Assembly (NCBI GenBank): GCA_029204225.1
Contig: CM055106.1
Span: 20,963,285 to 21,027,284, forward strand
Direction: 5' to 3'
DNA from: Diphasiastrum complanatum
Taxonomy: Eukaryota; Streptophyta; Lycopodiopsida; Lycopodiales; Lycopodiaceae
Length of the DNA: 64,000 nucleotides
Positions within the stretch are counted from its first letter, which is position 1; each line of letters begins with the position of its first letter. This document shows, piece by piece, positions 31,980 to 41,989 of this stretch. Position numbers and translations under genes: made by a program. The notes under the pieces were generated by a model. The model did not search any database. It saw nothing but the letters and a program-made list of their open reading frames with translations, and had not been told where the DNA came from.

Positions 31980-34400
31980 TTCAGACAGTTACAAATGTAC
32001 CAGAATTGGTACTTCGATAGTACCAAATTTGGTAGTCTCAAGTACCGAACAGAAAATTCGTAATTTATGAATAGGTACTTTGAAGAGTTTCAAACAAGTA
32101 GTAGATGTTTTTCAAATGGAAAAGCAATTTCAGTCAATACCAAAAGCACTATAATTGAGACTCCGATAGTACCAAGAAACGTAGCCTGAACTTATAAATA
32201 AAAAAAATCAAAATACTGATAGTTAGGTGATCCAAAGTACCAAATTGGTAATCATCAATTTCAAAACAAGTATTAATACCAAATGTATCAATATAAGACA
32301 CTTCAAAAAGGTTACTTGCATCTTGATCTCATGCGTTAAACAAATCCTCTTGATCGTTGTCATCTTCATATGACATGCTGTTGTATATGTTTTCATACAC
32401 ATCGGTGGATAATCAGAACATGTTATGATGTCCAGGGATAGGCTCCATTTGAAACCAGATTGCTCTCACCAGGTGTGAATAGATCATTACTGGCTATGTC
32501 TGGTCTAGAAGGCTGTATGTATCAATTATGCCTTCGACTTGGCCATAGTATAGGCCTTCAACTACTCTCCCTCCTCTAACAATTCTATTGTTCCATGCAT
32601 CCTTCTATGCTTTCGCTGCCTGGTACATCGTCTTGGTGCACCTAAGAAGGTAGAAATCCTCTTCCCTCTTTGCTACTTTGACTCGCAAAATTGTCCCTAG
32701 TGGACAGCAAGCCACACAAACTGTCAGGGTTCCCCACATACATGGGCAGGTTGGTGTCATTATGCATTGGTAGGAAAAAATCAGCACCATTATTATCTCC
32801 AGAGCCATCGCCCTCATCACTGCTAGCCACCTCTGACTCTGGCAATGGCTGGATAAACAAATATTCTACTCTTCCATATGTTGTCTGTTCATGCATCTTC
32901 TCCATTATCCTGCAATACATGAATCACAGAAACATGACAATGTTTGACATCATAGTGAGCATGGACTATCCTAAGAATATCCGTCAACACAATGGAACGA
33001 ACGTGAGCATGTGATGCGCTGACAATCCCATTTCATATCACGTTGCACCTCAACCTTGCTGACCAACTAGAAAATCCTTCTTGTATTTTAGCTATGACCT
33101 TCTCCTTTTGGCCTAATTGTTTCTTTCAAATATGCGACCACATCTGCTACACATTTCAAGGGCCAGCCGTCTGGTTTCAACTCCTTGTGAGTGAGAGTTC
33201 TCTTGATGACCGTGCCCACTCCATCGTGCTCATCTTTTTCATGGCCTGAGGCAGACAAATTATGCATCATTTGCATACCTGTCAAGTGATAATATATGGC
33301 CAAAAAACAAACAAATAGTTAGACTTTTTATTTTTATGTAGGTTGAAATAAACAGTGTCGCTTGCAAATAGTACCCATAATTTCGAACTTGGTGTCCTGT
33401 CTAGTACCAATTTGGTACTATATTCGGGTGTCCTGTATAGACCCAGTTTGGTACTATATTTATTAGAAAAATAGTACAAAAATTGGTACTCCTAAATAGT
33501 GTATTTTGGTACTACAAGATGGACTATGTAGTTAAAGTCTTATAGTTCAGTACCAATTCTGGTACTATCTGAAGTAACAAATCTGAAAACTACAAAGTAA
33601 TAATAATAGATAGTGAGAACACACACCCCCCCCCCCCTGCCCCCCCGCCCGACAAATATACCTTGCCACGAAGAAGAAAGGCCTTCGAGCTTTGAATTGG
33701 GATGCCGCACCATCTGACCACACCCAATGACACCTCAGGTTATACTCGTTCTCTTTCATGCAATTGTCATGCAGTAGTAAACAGTGCTGTACAAATAGGG
33801 TGTCATGAAACTTATTGTTTGATATGTAAAAATGAAGGGTCTTAAAAAATAGTACAAATCTTGTAAAATTGGTAGTAACTAAAGCTTAGATTCTACCAAT
33901 TGGTAAACAACACTAAAATAGTACCAACAAGACCACAAAGGATTGTATGCGAGCTGCAAACACAAATAAATATAAAGAAAAAAATACCCAATTCGATAGT
34001 TTTCTAGGTGAAATATGGTCACAAGAAGTCTAAGTACCAATTTGACAGATTTTAAAATAAAAATGAGACACTTACCATAAAAGAACCTAATACCAAAGTA
34101 CTATAGATAAAATAATCAGTCGTGGAAAAACTACCGCAAGTCTCAAAGTACAAAACAGTAGTTTTGAAAACATCTAAAATAAAAATTTACCAAAAGTTTC
34201 AAAATATTTAAAAGCACCAAACAACTAAATGCTACTAGATTGAAAAGTACCAAAATGCTGCAGACAACAAATTGAAGAAACGTTTAAAAACTACCAAAAC
34301 TATCAAAAGCAGTAAGAGCAACAAACAACAGTACTTTATGCACACCAAAAGTACAAAATATTCCTTGAGGTCCAAACAACAAAAAGAAAAGTTATTTGGA
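31980..34400. repeat. Clusters of AGTACCAA/TTGGTACT words
   Basis: Many copies of taccaaatttggta-like words occur in both orientations, for example near 32000-32050, 32230-32290, 33400-33500, 33540-33570 and 33840-34350. Neighbouring words often form short palindromes. The central part (32600-33770) is free of them apart from the gap between two coding-like blocks. The clusters may be degenerate satellite or transposon-end sequence. Confidence 0.55.
32600..33770 (-). pseudogene. Decayed gene with SDGxxxQFK and KR-TLTH motifs
   Basis: Two minus-strand blocks read as consecutive parts of one protein. The first (33768 to about 33660) has 'RCHWVWSDGAASQFKARRPF' followed by FFVARY. The second (33303-33088) has 'YYHLTGMQMMHN', 'GHEKDEHDGVGTVIKRTLTH' and 'LKPDGWPLKCVADVVAYLK'. 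Further decayed sequence to about 32600 keeps 'MKWDCQRI' and 'LSCFCDSCIAG' between stops. The order recalls an unnamed multicopy eukaryotic protein whose SDG-Q-K motif suggests a DDE-type transposase core; that recollection is unverified. The 330-380 bp between the blocks is palindrome-rich and could be an intron or an insertion, with no clean acceptor seen. Confidence 0.55.
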
Positions 34401-34412
34401 AAGAATATAGAG

Positions 34413-34992
34413 TGTGAGAAATTCAACTAGTTTAGTCATATTTGTTACATTTGTTTATATGGCATTTGAGGCCAATTTCATATTAGACTTAGAGTTTGAC
34501 TTTCCAAAGTTATATTAGTCTAAAAACATTTGAATAAACACTTTTGAAAAGTGTGGGAAACTTTAGAAGTCGAGTTTTAGTAGATTCAAATTTGAATGTT
34601 GGGTACATTGAATCTAGTCCTAAAAACAGTAGAGTTTTCATTATGGAGGGAAACCAAGTGGCAAATTAGGTTTTGGACTTGTTATAAAAGTATGTAACTC
34701 ATGGGTAGAGAAGACATTCTCTCTCTACTATCTCATTCATGCTTATACATGGTTCGGGTTCTACTATCCATTCACTATACTTGTGATATCTTCACGTGTG
34801 AAATATAGTAGCTTACTACAATTGTATAAACAGTAGTTTTGGTTCATGTTTGATCAAGATCTATTAGGGTTTTCATCTCATTCTTAGAGTAGATGTTGAT
34901 TTTTCTACATTGGCAAGATTGGTGATATGTTCTCTTTCTAACCCAAGATCATTTTATGGATTTGGATCTTTATTGATTTGAAAACTTCCACA
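34413..34992 (+). mobile_element. Copia 5' LTR (family A, copy 2)
   Basis: This 580-bp LTR from TGTGAGAAATTC to CTTCCACA is a diverged relative of the LTRs at 4161-4818 and 9736-10373; they share, for example, 'gggtacattgaatctag'. The primer-binding site follows directly. Its 3' partner is absent. Confidence 0.85.
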
Positions 34993-35004
34993 TGGTATCA
35001 GAGC
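34993..35004 (+). other. Copia primer-binding site
   Basis: TGGTATCAGAGC immediately after the LTR, matching initiator tRNA-Met. Confidence 0.9.
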
Positions 35005-35496
35005 TTGTGTTTCAGGTTGTGAAGAAAGCAATCATATCTATCAATGATTTGGAGAAAATATCAATGCTAGAGCATGCAGATTGGATTCTACACCCAAATC
35101 GAGTTTCCTGCATATGCAGATTGGATCTTTTGTAGATCAAAATTCTATATAGAATTATAATCTTGATCAATTCCAATTTCACACATTCCACGTTGGATTT
35201 GGCCGACTCTTTGGATCATTGGAAAAGCCTAAGTGGTGGCTATTAGATTGCATATCAAGTTGGCATTTGCATGTAGATTTTGAAATAATCATTTTTTTGT
35301 GATCATTAGATTGAGGATAGATCATAGGTTGATCAAGATTTCACTATTCTATGTGTCAATTTGCTTGCTACAAGTGCTAGAAGAAAATTGAGTAGTTTCA
35401 TATCTTTGTGATTTCCTTTTGAAAACATTTGTTGTTGTTCAAAGGAGTGCTTTGTGCATTGAAATAGGTTGAAAGAGAGGATAAGATCATTGCTAC
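35005..35496 (+). mobile_element. Copia leader (family A, copy 2)
   Basis: Untranslated leader between primer-binding site and gag start. It is similar to the inverted leader at 3558-4148 and shows no separate gene. Confidence 0.65.
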
Positions 35497-36021
35497 ATGG
35501 CTACATCAAGTGGAGTCATGTTGGAAGCCAATAATAGGCTTACCTCAAGTAACTATTCATTGTGGGAAGTGAGGATGGAATCACTTCTTGAGATGAATGA
35601 TGTTTTGGATATTGTTGTAGGCTTGGAGGAGAGACCAACAATACAACAAGATCAAGTGAGGTATGACAAGAGGGCCAAGAAGGCTCTACACATGATAAAG
35701 ATGACAACAAGTAATGGATCTAGAAAACAAAGTTTGTTCAATGACTTTGATGATCAAGTTGATGATCAAGAGGTTGATCTCAAAGGGCTTCAACAACATG
35801 AAAGGAAGGATGGCAATTTGGAGCTAGTCAAGAGAATCAAAGGAGAGTCAATTGGCAAAGATGTTATGAATCTGTTTTTGCAGGTCATTGAAGACTCAAG
35901 TAAGGTCAAAGGAGCAGCAAGGAAGTGTTGTTCAAGTTTACTTTACTTGTTCTATCTCATGTTTGAGCAATTTCATGTGGATCTCTCAATGTTAGCGCTA
36001 GAATTTCCTGGTCTCTACTGA
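35497..36021 (+). pseudogene. Copia gag start fused to X-region end by internal deletion
   Basis: The ATG at 35497 opens the family A Gag N-terminus ('MLEANNRLTSSNYSLWEVRM', 'VRYDKRAKKALHM'). After about 67 codons the frame jumps directly into late X-region sequence ('KQSLFNDFDDQVDDQEVDLK', 'EDSSKVKGAARKCCSSLLYL'), which matches 8750-9000 of copy 1. The join lies near 35700 at a shared 'agtaatggat'. So about 2 kb was deleted while the frame stayed open. The family sequence ends near 35985, and the last codons are foreign. Confidence 0.8.
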
Positions 36022-36224
36022 TCTGCTAGCACCTCTTCTTCCTCTATTTGCAGCGATTCTGACCTTGTGTGCTGCTATTTTTCTGACAAAGAGTCTTCTA
36101 AGCAATGGATCTCCCTGGTAATGGGTCTGCTATGACCTCTAGCGACTACTTGGTTGTAGAACAATGGTAGTGTGTCCCGCCTGTCAAAGGCACACCTACG
36201 ACCTGATCTCGATCCTTTACTGGC
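36022..36224. other. Unassigned junction sequence
   Basis: Sequence between the copia deletion derivative and the inverted gypsy pol. A short ATG-led stretch near 36105 has no recognised domain. Confidence 0.35.
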
Positions 36225-38024
36225 AATGGAAGTTCAACTTGGATTGCAGCTGGACTGCACCATTAGAAAAGATTTTAATGAAAACATACAGTCATTCACT
36301 TCGGAATTTCAATTTTTCGGAGTGCTTCTTTGATGTATAAAGAAGCACCTGGTCACCTAAGTGTAAATCCTTGTTACGTAAGTGTCGGTCATGCCAGGCC
36401 TTTTGACGTCTTTTGTTAACTAGTTGTGCATGGTAAGATATGAGTCTTGTCTCGCATAACTGGGCTAACATAAATAGCATGTTCTTGACTTGTTGCTCAA
36501 TTGTAGCTTTCTTATAGAAATATATAGAGAAGGCTTCCATGACTCTTAGAGAAGGGACTAAGAACTCGACTGGCATTACCACCTCTTGACCATACACAAG
36601 ATGGAATGGGGTAACCCACCTAGTGGCTTTCTTCGGGGTGGTGCGGTAAGCCCAAATAGCTGAGAAGAGTTTCATTTCCCAATCAGGGACTGGTTTGAAC
36701 TATCTTTGTCAATATCTTACATATCATCTTGTTAGTTGATTCGGCCTGACCATTACATCTAGGATAGTATGGTGTACTCTTTCGATGAACTACAAGGTAA
36801 TGGCGTAGCAAAATATCAGTAACAGCATTTAAAAAGTACTTGTCGCGATCACTAACTAGCTCTATAGGACAACCAAAATGTGTAATAATATTTTCGTAAA
36901 GAAAATGCACGACAATCTTTGCGTTGGCGTCATTTGTTGCTTAAGCCTCAATCCATTTAGTGGCGTAATCTATGGCTATTAGGATATAACGGGCTTGGGT
37001 GTGTTTTGCGGTTGGGCTGATTGGTCCAACAAAGCCAATTTCCCATTTATGGAAGGCTTCACCTTCTATAATGGGAGTCAAAGGTGTGAAGTCTGCTTTC
37101 ATATTTATCTTAGCTCATTGATAGACATCACATGTTTTAATGACAGCAAATGTGTCTTTAAATAATGATGGCCACCACAAGTCTGCTCGAAGGATAATCT
37201 TAGCTATCGCTTCAGCAAAGAAGTGATCGCCGCCAATGCCCTCATGAGCCTGAGATATGATAGGTCATATCTCAGATTCATAAGCACATCGTCGTATAAT
37301 ACCATCAATGCATGTTTTGTAAAGTTGTACTGCTATTAGCTGAAAGGGCGCTGCTTTAAACAAAAAATTTCTTTTTGCAACCATATTCAAGCTTTATTTG
37401 AGTATGCTTGTTGTGAGAAACTGAGTGATCTCCTCATCCCAAACGGGTGTAGCATCAATCCGAAAAAGACATGCATTAGAAAGATCATCGTTGACTGGTG
37501 CAGTTGCTTTTTCAGCATTAGGGAGCCGAGAAAGGTGATCTGCCATGAAATGTTGGGTTCCTTTTTGAATGGTTACGTGGAAATTAAATTCTTCTAATAT
37601 CAATAGCCATCTAGCTATATGTCTCGTTTGACAGGATTTATTAACAACATATAACAAGGCTTGATGGTCAATGTAGAAGACAAAGGTCTGGCCTAGTAAA
37701 TAATGTCATAGTTGTTGAACAGCATAGACCATTGCCAATGCTTCGCGCTCGGTTGTTGTATAGTTTACTTCAGCAGGCACCAGTTCCCTACTTAAGAAAC
37801 GGATTGGGAAATCTTTGTCATACTCATCCGGTTGTGCAAGAAGACCTCCAATGGCATACTTACTAGCATCAGTATGCACATGGAACTCTTTCGTGTAGTC
37901 TGGCAAACGGAGTATGGGTGCCATGGTAAGGGCTGTTTTCAACTCCTCAAAGGCTTTAATGCATTCTTTGGTCCATCGAGGATGTACCACAACTAAATAA
38001 ACGAGGCGTGTCTTGCCAGCACAA
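36225..38024 (-). pseudogene. Inverted Tat-like pol fragment (RNase H and integrase)
   Basis: On the minus strand this reads from RNase H ('FHVHTDASKYAIGGLLAQP', 'YIDHQALLYVVNKS') through the integrase zinc region near 37250-37100. Then come the catalytic core ('THFGCPIELVSDR', 'YYPRCNGQAESTNK') and the integrase C-terminus ('YRTTPKKATRWVTPFHLVYG'). It parallels 19.1-20.9 kb of element 2 but carries different stops. RNase H keeps Gly where element 2 has a stop, so this copy is independent. It is truncated at both ends, and copia sequence joins abruptly at about 38025. Confidence 0.85.
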
Positions 38025-39294
38025 TAAGAATTCTTATTTCTCTTGCTTGTTTCTTTAAGTGGAAGGTGTTCCAATTAGATGTATCCAATGCTTTTCTAAA
38101 TGGTTATCTTGAGGAGGAGATCTATATGGAACAACCACAAGGATTCATCAAGGATGAGTCCAAAGTGTCCTTGCTCGTCAAAAGTCTTTATGGACTCAAG
38201 CAAGCACCAAGATCATGGTATTCAAGACTTAATTCTTTTCTTATCTCACTAGGATTCACTCTTAGTGACTATGATCCTTCCATGTATCTAAAGTTTGTTG
38301 ATAACAATATTGTCATTCTTCTAATTTATGTTGATGACATTATTCTTTGTGGAAGTTGTATCAAGCTAGTTAATGAAACTAAGCTAGCACTTGGATGTGA
38401 GTTTAAAATGCAAGATCTAGGAGAGATACATTACATCCTAGGCCTAGAAATTGACTTTTATGAAAATCATGTCTTTATATGCCAATCTAGATATGCTCAC
38501 TCTATGTTGAAAAAATTTCATATGGAAAATTCTAAGAGCATAGATACTCCAATGGAGCAAATTGTAAAAGATCTTAATAAAGGTGATGAAAGATCCTTTG
38601 AGGACATCACACTTTTTAGGAGTCTTGTAGGCTCCTTGATTTGGCTTACCATTACTAGGCCCAATTTAAGTTTTTGTGTGCACAATTGAGTCAATTTATG
38701 CAAGATCCTAAGATCCATCATTGGAAGATGGCCAAAAGGATTCTAAGATATGTATCTTCATCTTGTGATTATGGTCTATTTTATAAAAGTGAAGATCTAT
38801 CCATTGTTGGCTACTTGGATTCGGACTTTGCAACTGACAAGATGGATCGAAAGTCTATTAGTGCATACACTATCTTTCTTGGAGGCAATCTAATATCTTG
38901 GCTTTCCAAAAAGCAAGATACTATATCTCTCTCTTCATGTGAGGCCGAGTACAAAGCACTCACTACAACTACCAAAGAGGTGCTTTGGATCAACAAGAGG
39001 TTATTAATGGAGCTAAAGTGCACCAAGGAAGATGATCTACCAATGATCAAGTGTGATAACATCTCGGCCCAAGCTCTTGCCAATAATCCCATATTTCATG
39101 CAAGAAGCAAGCACATAGAAGTGGCACACCATTTTGTGAGAGAAAAGCTTATTGGAGGAGAAATCTATTTGGAGCATGTCAACACGTCCTCTTGTATTGC
39201 CGATCTACTCACCAAGCCTTTGAGCAAAAGTGATTTCATCAAGCATAGATCTAATCTTGGAGTTATATCAAGATCAATGCTTAAATGTTCATAG
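38025..39294 (+). pseudogene. Copia reverse transcriptase and RNase H, 5'-truncated
   Basis: RVT_2-type copia RT begins at 'WKVFQLDVSNAFLNGYLEEE'. It continues with 'VKSLYGLKQAPRSWYSRLNS' and the active site 'LLIYVDDIILCG', and passes after a frame change near 38685 into copia RNase H ('SKKQDTISLSSCEAEY', 'CDNISAQALANNP', 'ARSKHIEVAHHFVREK'). The C-terminus is complete and stops at 39292-39294. Everything upstream of RT is missing, cut at the junction with the inverted gypsy fragment. This could be the autonomous partner type for X-containing copia elements, but the LTR family differs, so that is only conjecture. Confidence 0.85.
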
Positions 39295-39309
39295 ATAATT
39301 TTTTAGGAG

Positions 39310-39630
39310 TGTGCAGAATTGAAAAAAGATTATCTATGATAGATATAGGGGTCTTATATTTTTTACATCAAGTATCTAGGTGTAGGATGTTGATAGGAAC
39401 AAATTTGGCATAGATGGCAAATTATGCATTTCCACCTGTAATGCCACTATTGAGCCAAAATTGAGTAAGAGGCTAAACTCGTGCCAATTAGAGTGTAGAC
39501 AAGTGTAATGCCTTTGTTTGATGAATTCTAAGAGGTCCAATAGGATTTAGAGGTGGAACCATGTGTGGTCCAATAGGAATTTGAGGTGTGCTTGAATATA
39601 GTCTAATAGAATTAAGAGGTGCATGGATCA
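39310..39630 (+). mobile_element. Putative 3' LTR fragment of the truncated copia
   Basis: TGTGCAGAATTG starts 16 bp after the copia stop codon, where an LTR is expected. About 320 bp follow, including three or four imperfect units of 'gtccaataggaatttgaggtg' at 39530-39625. It is interrupted at 39631 by the chromovirus LTR. Confidence 0.5.
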
Positions 39631-40256
39631 AAAAGCGTGCTTTACTAGAAAGCACTATGTTTCAGAACAGAGGGGGTGCGCCGAATCACGGCAGAACTAT
39701 AGGGGGAGTCCGGCAGACAGAAACTTGGGCAGCTCAACCAGCGCCAGGAATCCGGTCGCCAGGTCTCAGCTCCCTCTACCAACACGAGCCAGGCACAATG
39801 CCCAGCACGTGTTGGTGGCCCCGAGACCGGTCAGTCTATGTATGAATGTAACCTCTTCCAAATCTAATAAAGTTGATCCTTGGGGATGATTACCATTTCG
39901 GTTTCGCCTCCGAGACTGGTCCAAGTGGAAGGACCCTTACTACAACCTTTTTGCGTCGTTGGCGCCTAAAGGTCCCTGTCATCGACATGGGGCTTGCCGC
40001 TATGCCGATTGGTCAGTTTGGCGACCACTATGCCTTGGGTTTCATGTGTGGCTTGTCTTTGCCTTACCTTTTGGGGACGGATTCTGAGTTGGCTTTCGGG
40101 TTGGTTGGAATTCCAATTTTCTTAAGTCTGAATGGTTAAGCTTGTTACGTTTCTGAGTTGGCTTTTACGTAAGTGCATGATGGATGAATGTTAGACTTAA
40201 GTGCACGTTGGGGAAACCGCTCAAGTCCCAGTGCCCTTTGAGGCACCGGCGCAACA
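39631..40256 (+). mobile_element. Chromovirus 5' LTR, left part missing
   Basis: This 626 bp matches the right part of the LTR at 50238-51155 (from 50525 on) with few differences, including a 5-bp indel near 40065. It ends GCAACA two bases before the primer-binding site. About 290 bp of the LTR start are absent, so the element has lost its left terminus and target-site duplication. Confidence 0.9.
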
Positions 40257-40258
40257 TG

Positions 40259-40270
40259 TGGTATCAGAGC
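40259..40270 (+). other. Chromovirus primer-binding site
   Basis: TGGTATCAGAGC two bases after the LTR end; initiator tRNA-Met type. Confidence 0.85.
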
Positions 40271-40346
40271 CGACTAGCCGGTCAGCTACGCAAGTTTCAC
40301 AGGGATGGCCACGTTTTGGGATTTGTCAGGACAACCGTTGCGCAAG

Positions 40347-40735
40347 GTGCTGCCCACAGTGTAAGCACGGGTGCGCCCACGGTCGGGGTGGTGGGCAGAA
40401 CAGGGGACTTGATGAGTCAAAGTGCTGCCCTCGAGGTGTAAGCACGGTCAGTTTCAGCGGTTCGGGCCTGGCGCCGTCTGCACGTAGGACAGATGAGGCA
40501 ATGTGCTACCATTAGGTTGGTGAAAGCACGGTCTGTGCCTTGTGGGGTGCGGGGTGACATATTTGAACTGTACGGGTTAACCATTGATACAGAGATGCTG
40601 CTCGAATTTGGGTGTAAAGCACGGGTGGTTAGCTGCCGGTGTGGGATAGCTGCCGATCGTTTAGCTATAAGGGCTATCGACCAAAAAGTGGTGGGGCGTG
40701 ACTGAGGCAATGTGCTGCTTAATGGTGAAAGCACG
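40347..40735 (+). repeat. Five GTGCT...AGCAC inverted-repeat units in the leader
   Basis: Units at 40347-40370, 40422-40447, 40503-40531, 40595-40623 and 40711-40735 each read roughly GTGCTGCC, 10-18 bases, then GTRAAAGCACGG, so each can fold into a short stem. The starts are about 75-116 bp apart, and units 3 and 5 share the preceding 'gaggcaatgtgct'. The array fills the space where gag would be. Confidence 0.7.
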
Positions 40736-40952
40736 GATGGTTGGATGGATGTTTTCCCGTGGGCTAATTCTGTGATAGATTTGTGTAGGCGCGGTTAGGC
40801 AAAGGTCCTACGTCCGGTCTCAAGGGGAATGTGGCTTGAGAGGGATCCTCTATGTTTGCTTTGGTTGGTATGTTCGTTTGTGGTGTGCTTGTTTGGACCT
40901 GAATAACCCCTGGTTGCTTAACTTCTTCCAGGTGATCTGATTAAGTTGGGAG

Positions 40953-41329
40953 TTGAAGGAGGAATTTACATTTGTGTGTGGACGACATACCAGTATGGAA
41001 AGGAGCTTCCATGGGGCAACCTCCAAGATTGGTTCAAGATTATTATTCCTATCCGGAAAGATCGCGGGGAGGAAGTCAGATTTCATGATCGACTCCGGAG
41101 CTTCACATAACTATATTTCAAGGAGCGTAGTGGAACAGTTCAGCTTGTCGACTAGAAATGTAACATCAACGCTCAAGGTAGAAACAGCAAAGGGAGCACT
41201 GGACGCAGACAAAGTGGCATTGAACATCCCGGTGCAAATTGGGAGATGGAAGGCTAAACTTAGCTTTCTGATTTTAGAGATGGATGCCTTCGATGTAATT
41301 TTGGGCCTTCCCTGGCTAAATGAACATTG
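40953..41329 (+). pseudogene. Chromovirus aspartic protease, left half of an interrupted pol
   Basis: This is the protease of the chromodomain gypsy element. The catalytic motif 'FMIDSGASHNYIS' is near 41082-41120 and the second motif 'AFDVILGLPWLNEH' at the right end. The frame is cut at 41329 by a copia insertion. Removing the copia and one copy of cattg joins it in frame to 46890 onward, restoring a continuous protease-RT frame. No gag ORF or zinc knuckle precedes it: only about 0.8 kb lies between primer-binding site and active site. Confidence 0.85.
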
Positions 41330-41976
41330 TGTGAAAAATACAGATCCTAAGTGGATCTAAACTCCAAGATCATTGGCTTGAATGCTTGCACTCCAAACTA
41401 CATAAGCTAGGAATTGGCAACACATTCTATGCTACCTAGAATGCAAAGAACTTGATCAAAAAGCATTTATCACAAATGGAAACTTCCATAAACATCAAGT
41501 GCGGCCCAAAATAGCATTATACAGTTCATAATACATCAGCCTACCACTTTTGGAAAGCACCTAAGATCATACACACAAAGCTTGAACTCAATCACTACAC
41601 AATGCCAACAATGGAAGGAGAACCCAATAGAAAAATCTCTCATTAAGCAAATGAATACAATGGATCTGCTCCAACCTGTTTCTCCACGGCCTACCTGCTA
41701 TATATAGCTGAGAGAGATGACTCTCTCTCCTCTCTCTAGACCCTCCTTACCTAAAATATGCCCTATATAGGTAAAATTGGCATATATGTCCAAAATACAT
41801 GAAAATGGACTCATTTCGAAGGTCTTGAAGTTTGACACTTCTTCATACTGAAAAAATACACTTACTAAAAATATCTAGACCTGTTTCACACGTGTGAAAA
41901 GTCAGATCCTAAACTATGTGCCATTTTTAGCAATTTTGGCCTAAAACTAGACAAGGAAATGTTGACAATTTTCACA
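41330..41976 (-). mobile_element. 3' LTR of the young copia element
   Basis: 647 bp; on the minus strand it follows the polypurine tract gaagagggag at 41977-41986. Confidence 0.95.
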
Positions 41977-41989
41977 CTCCCTCTTCAAC

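Noticed and set aside
33280-33662. A clean GT-AG intron between the two SDG-gene blocks
   Set aside because: A GT donor exists at 33662, but the coding match continues upstream of the only nearby AG acceptor, so the splice is not supported.
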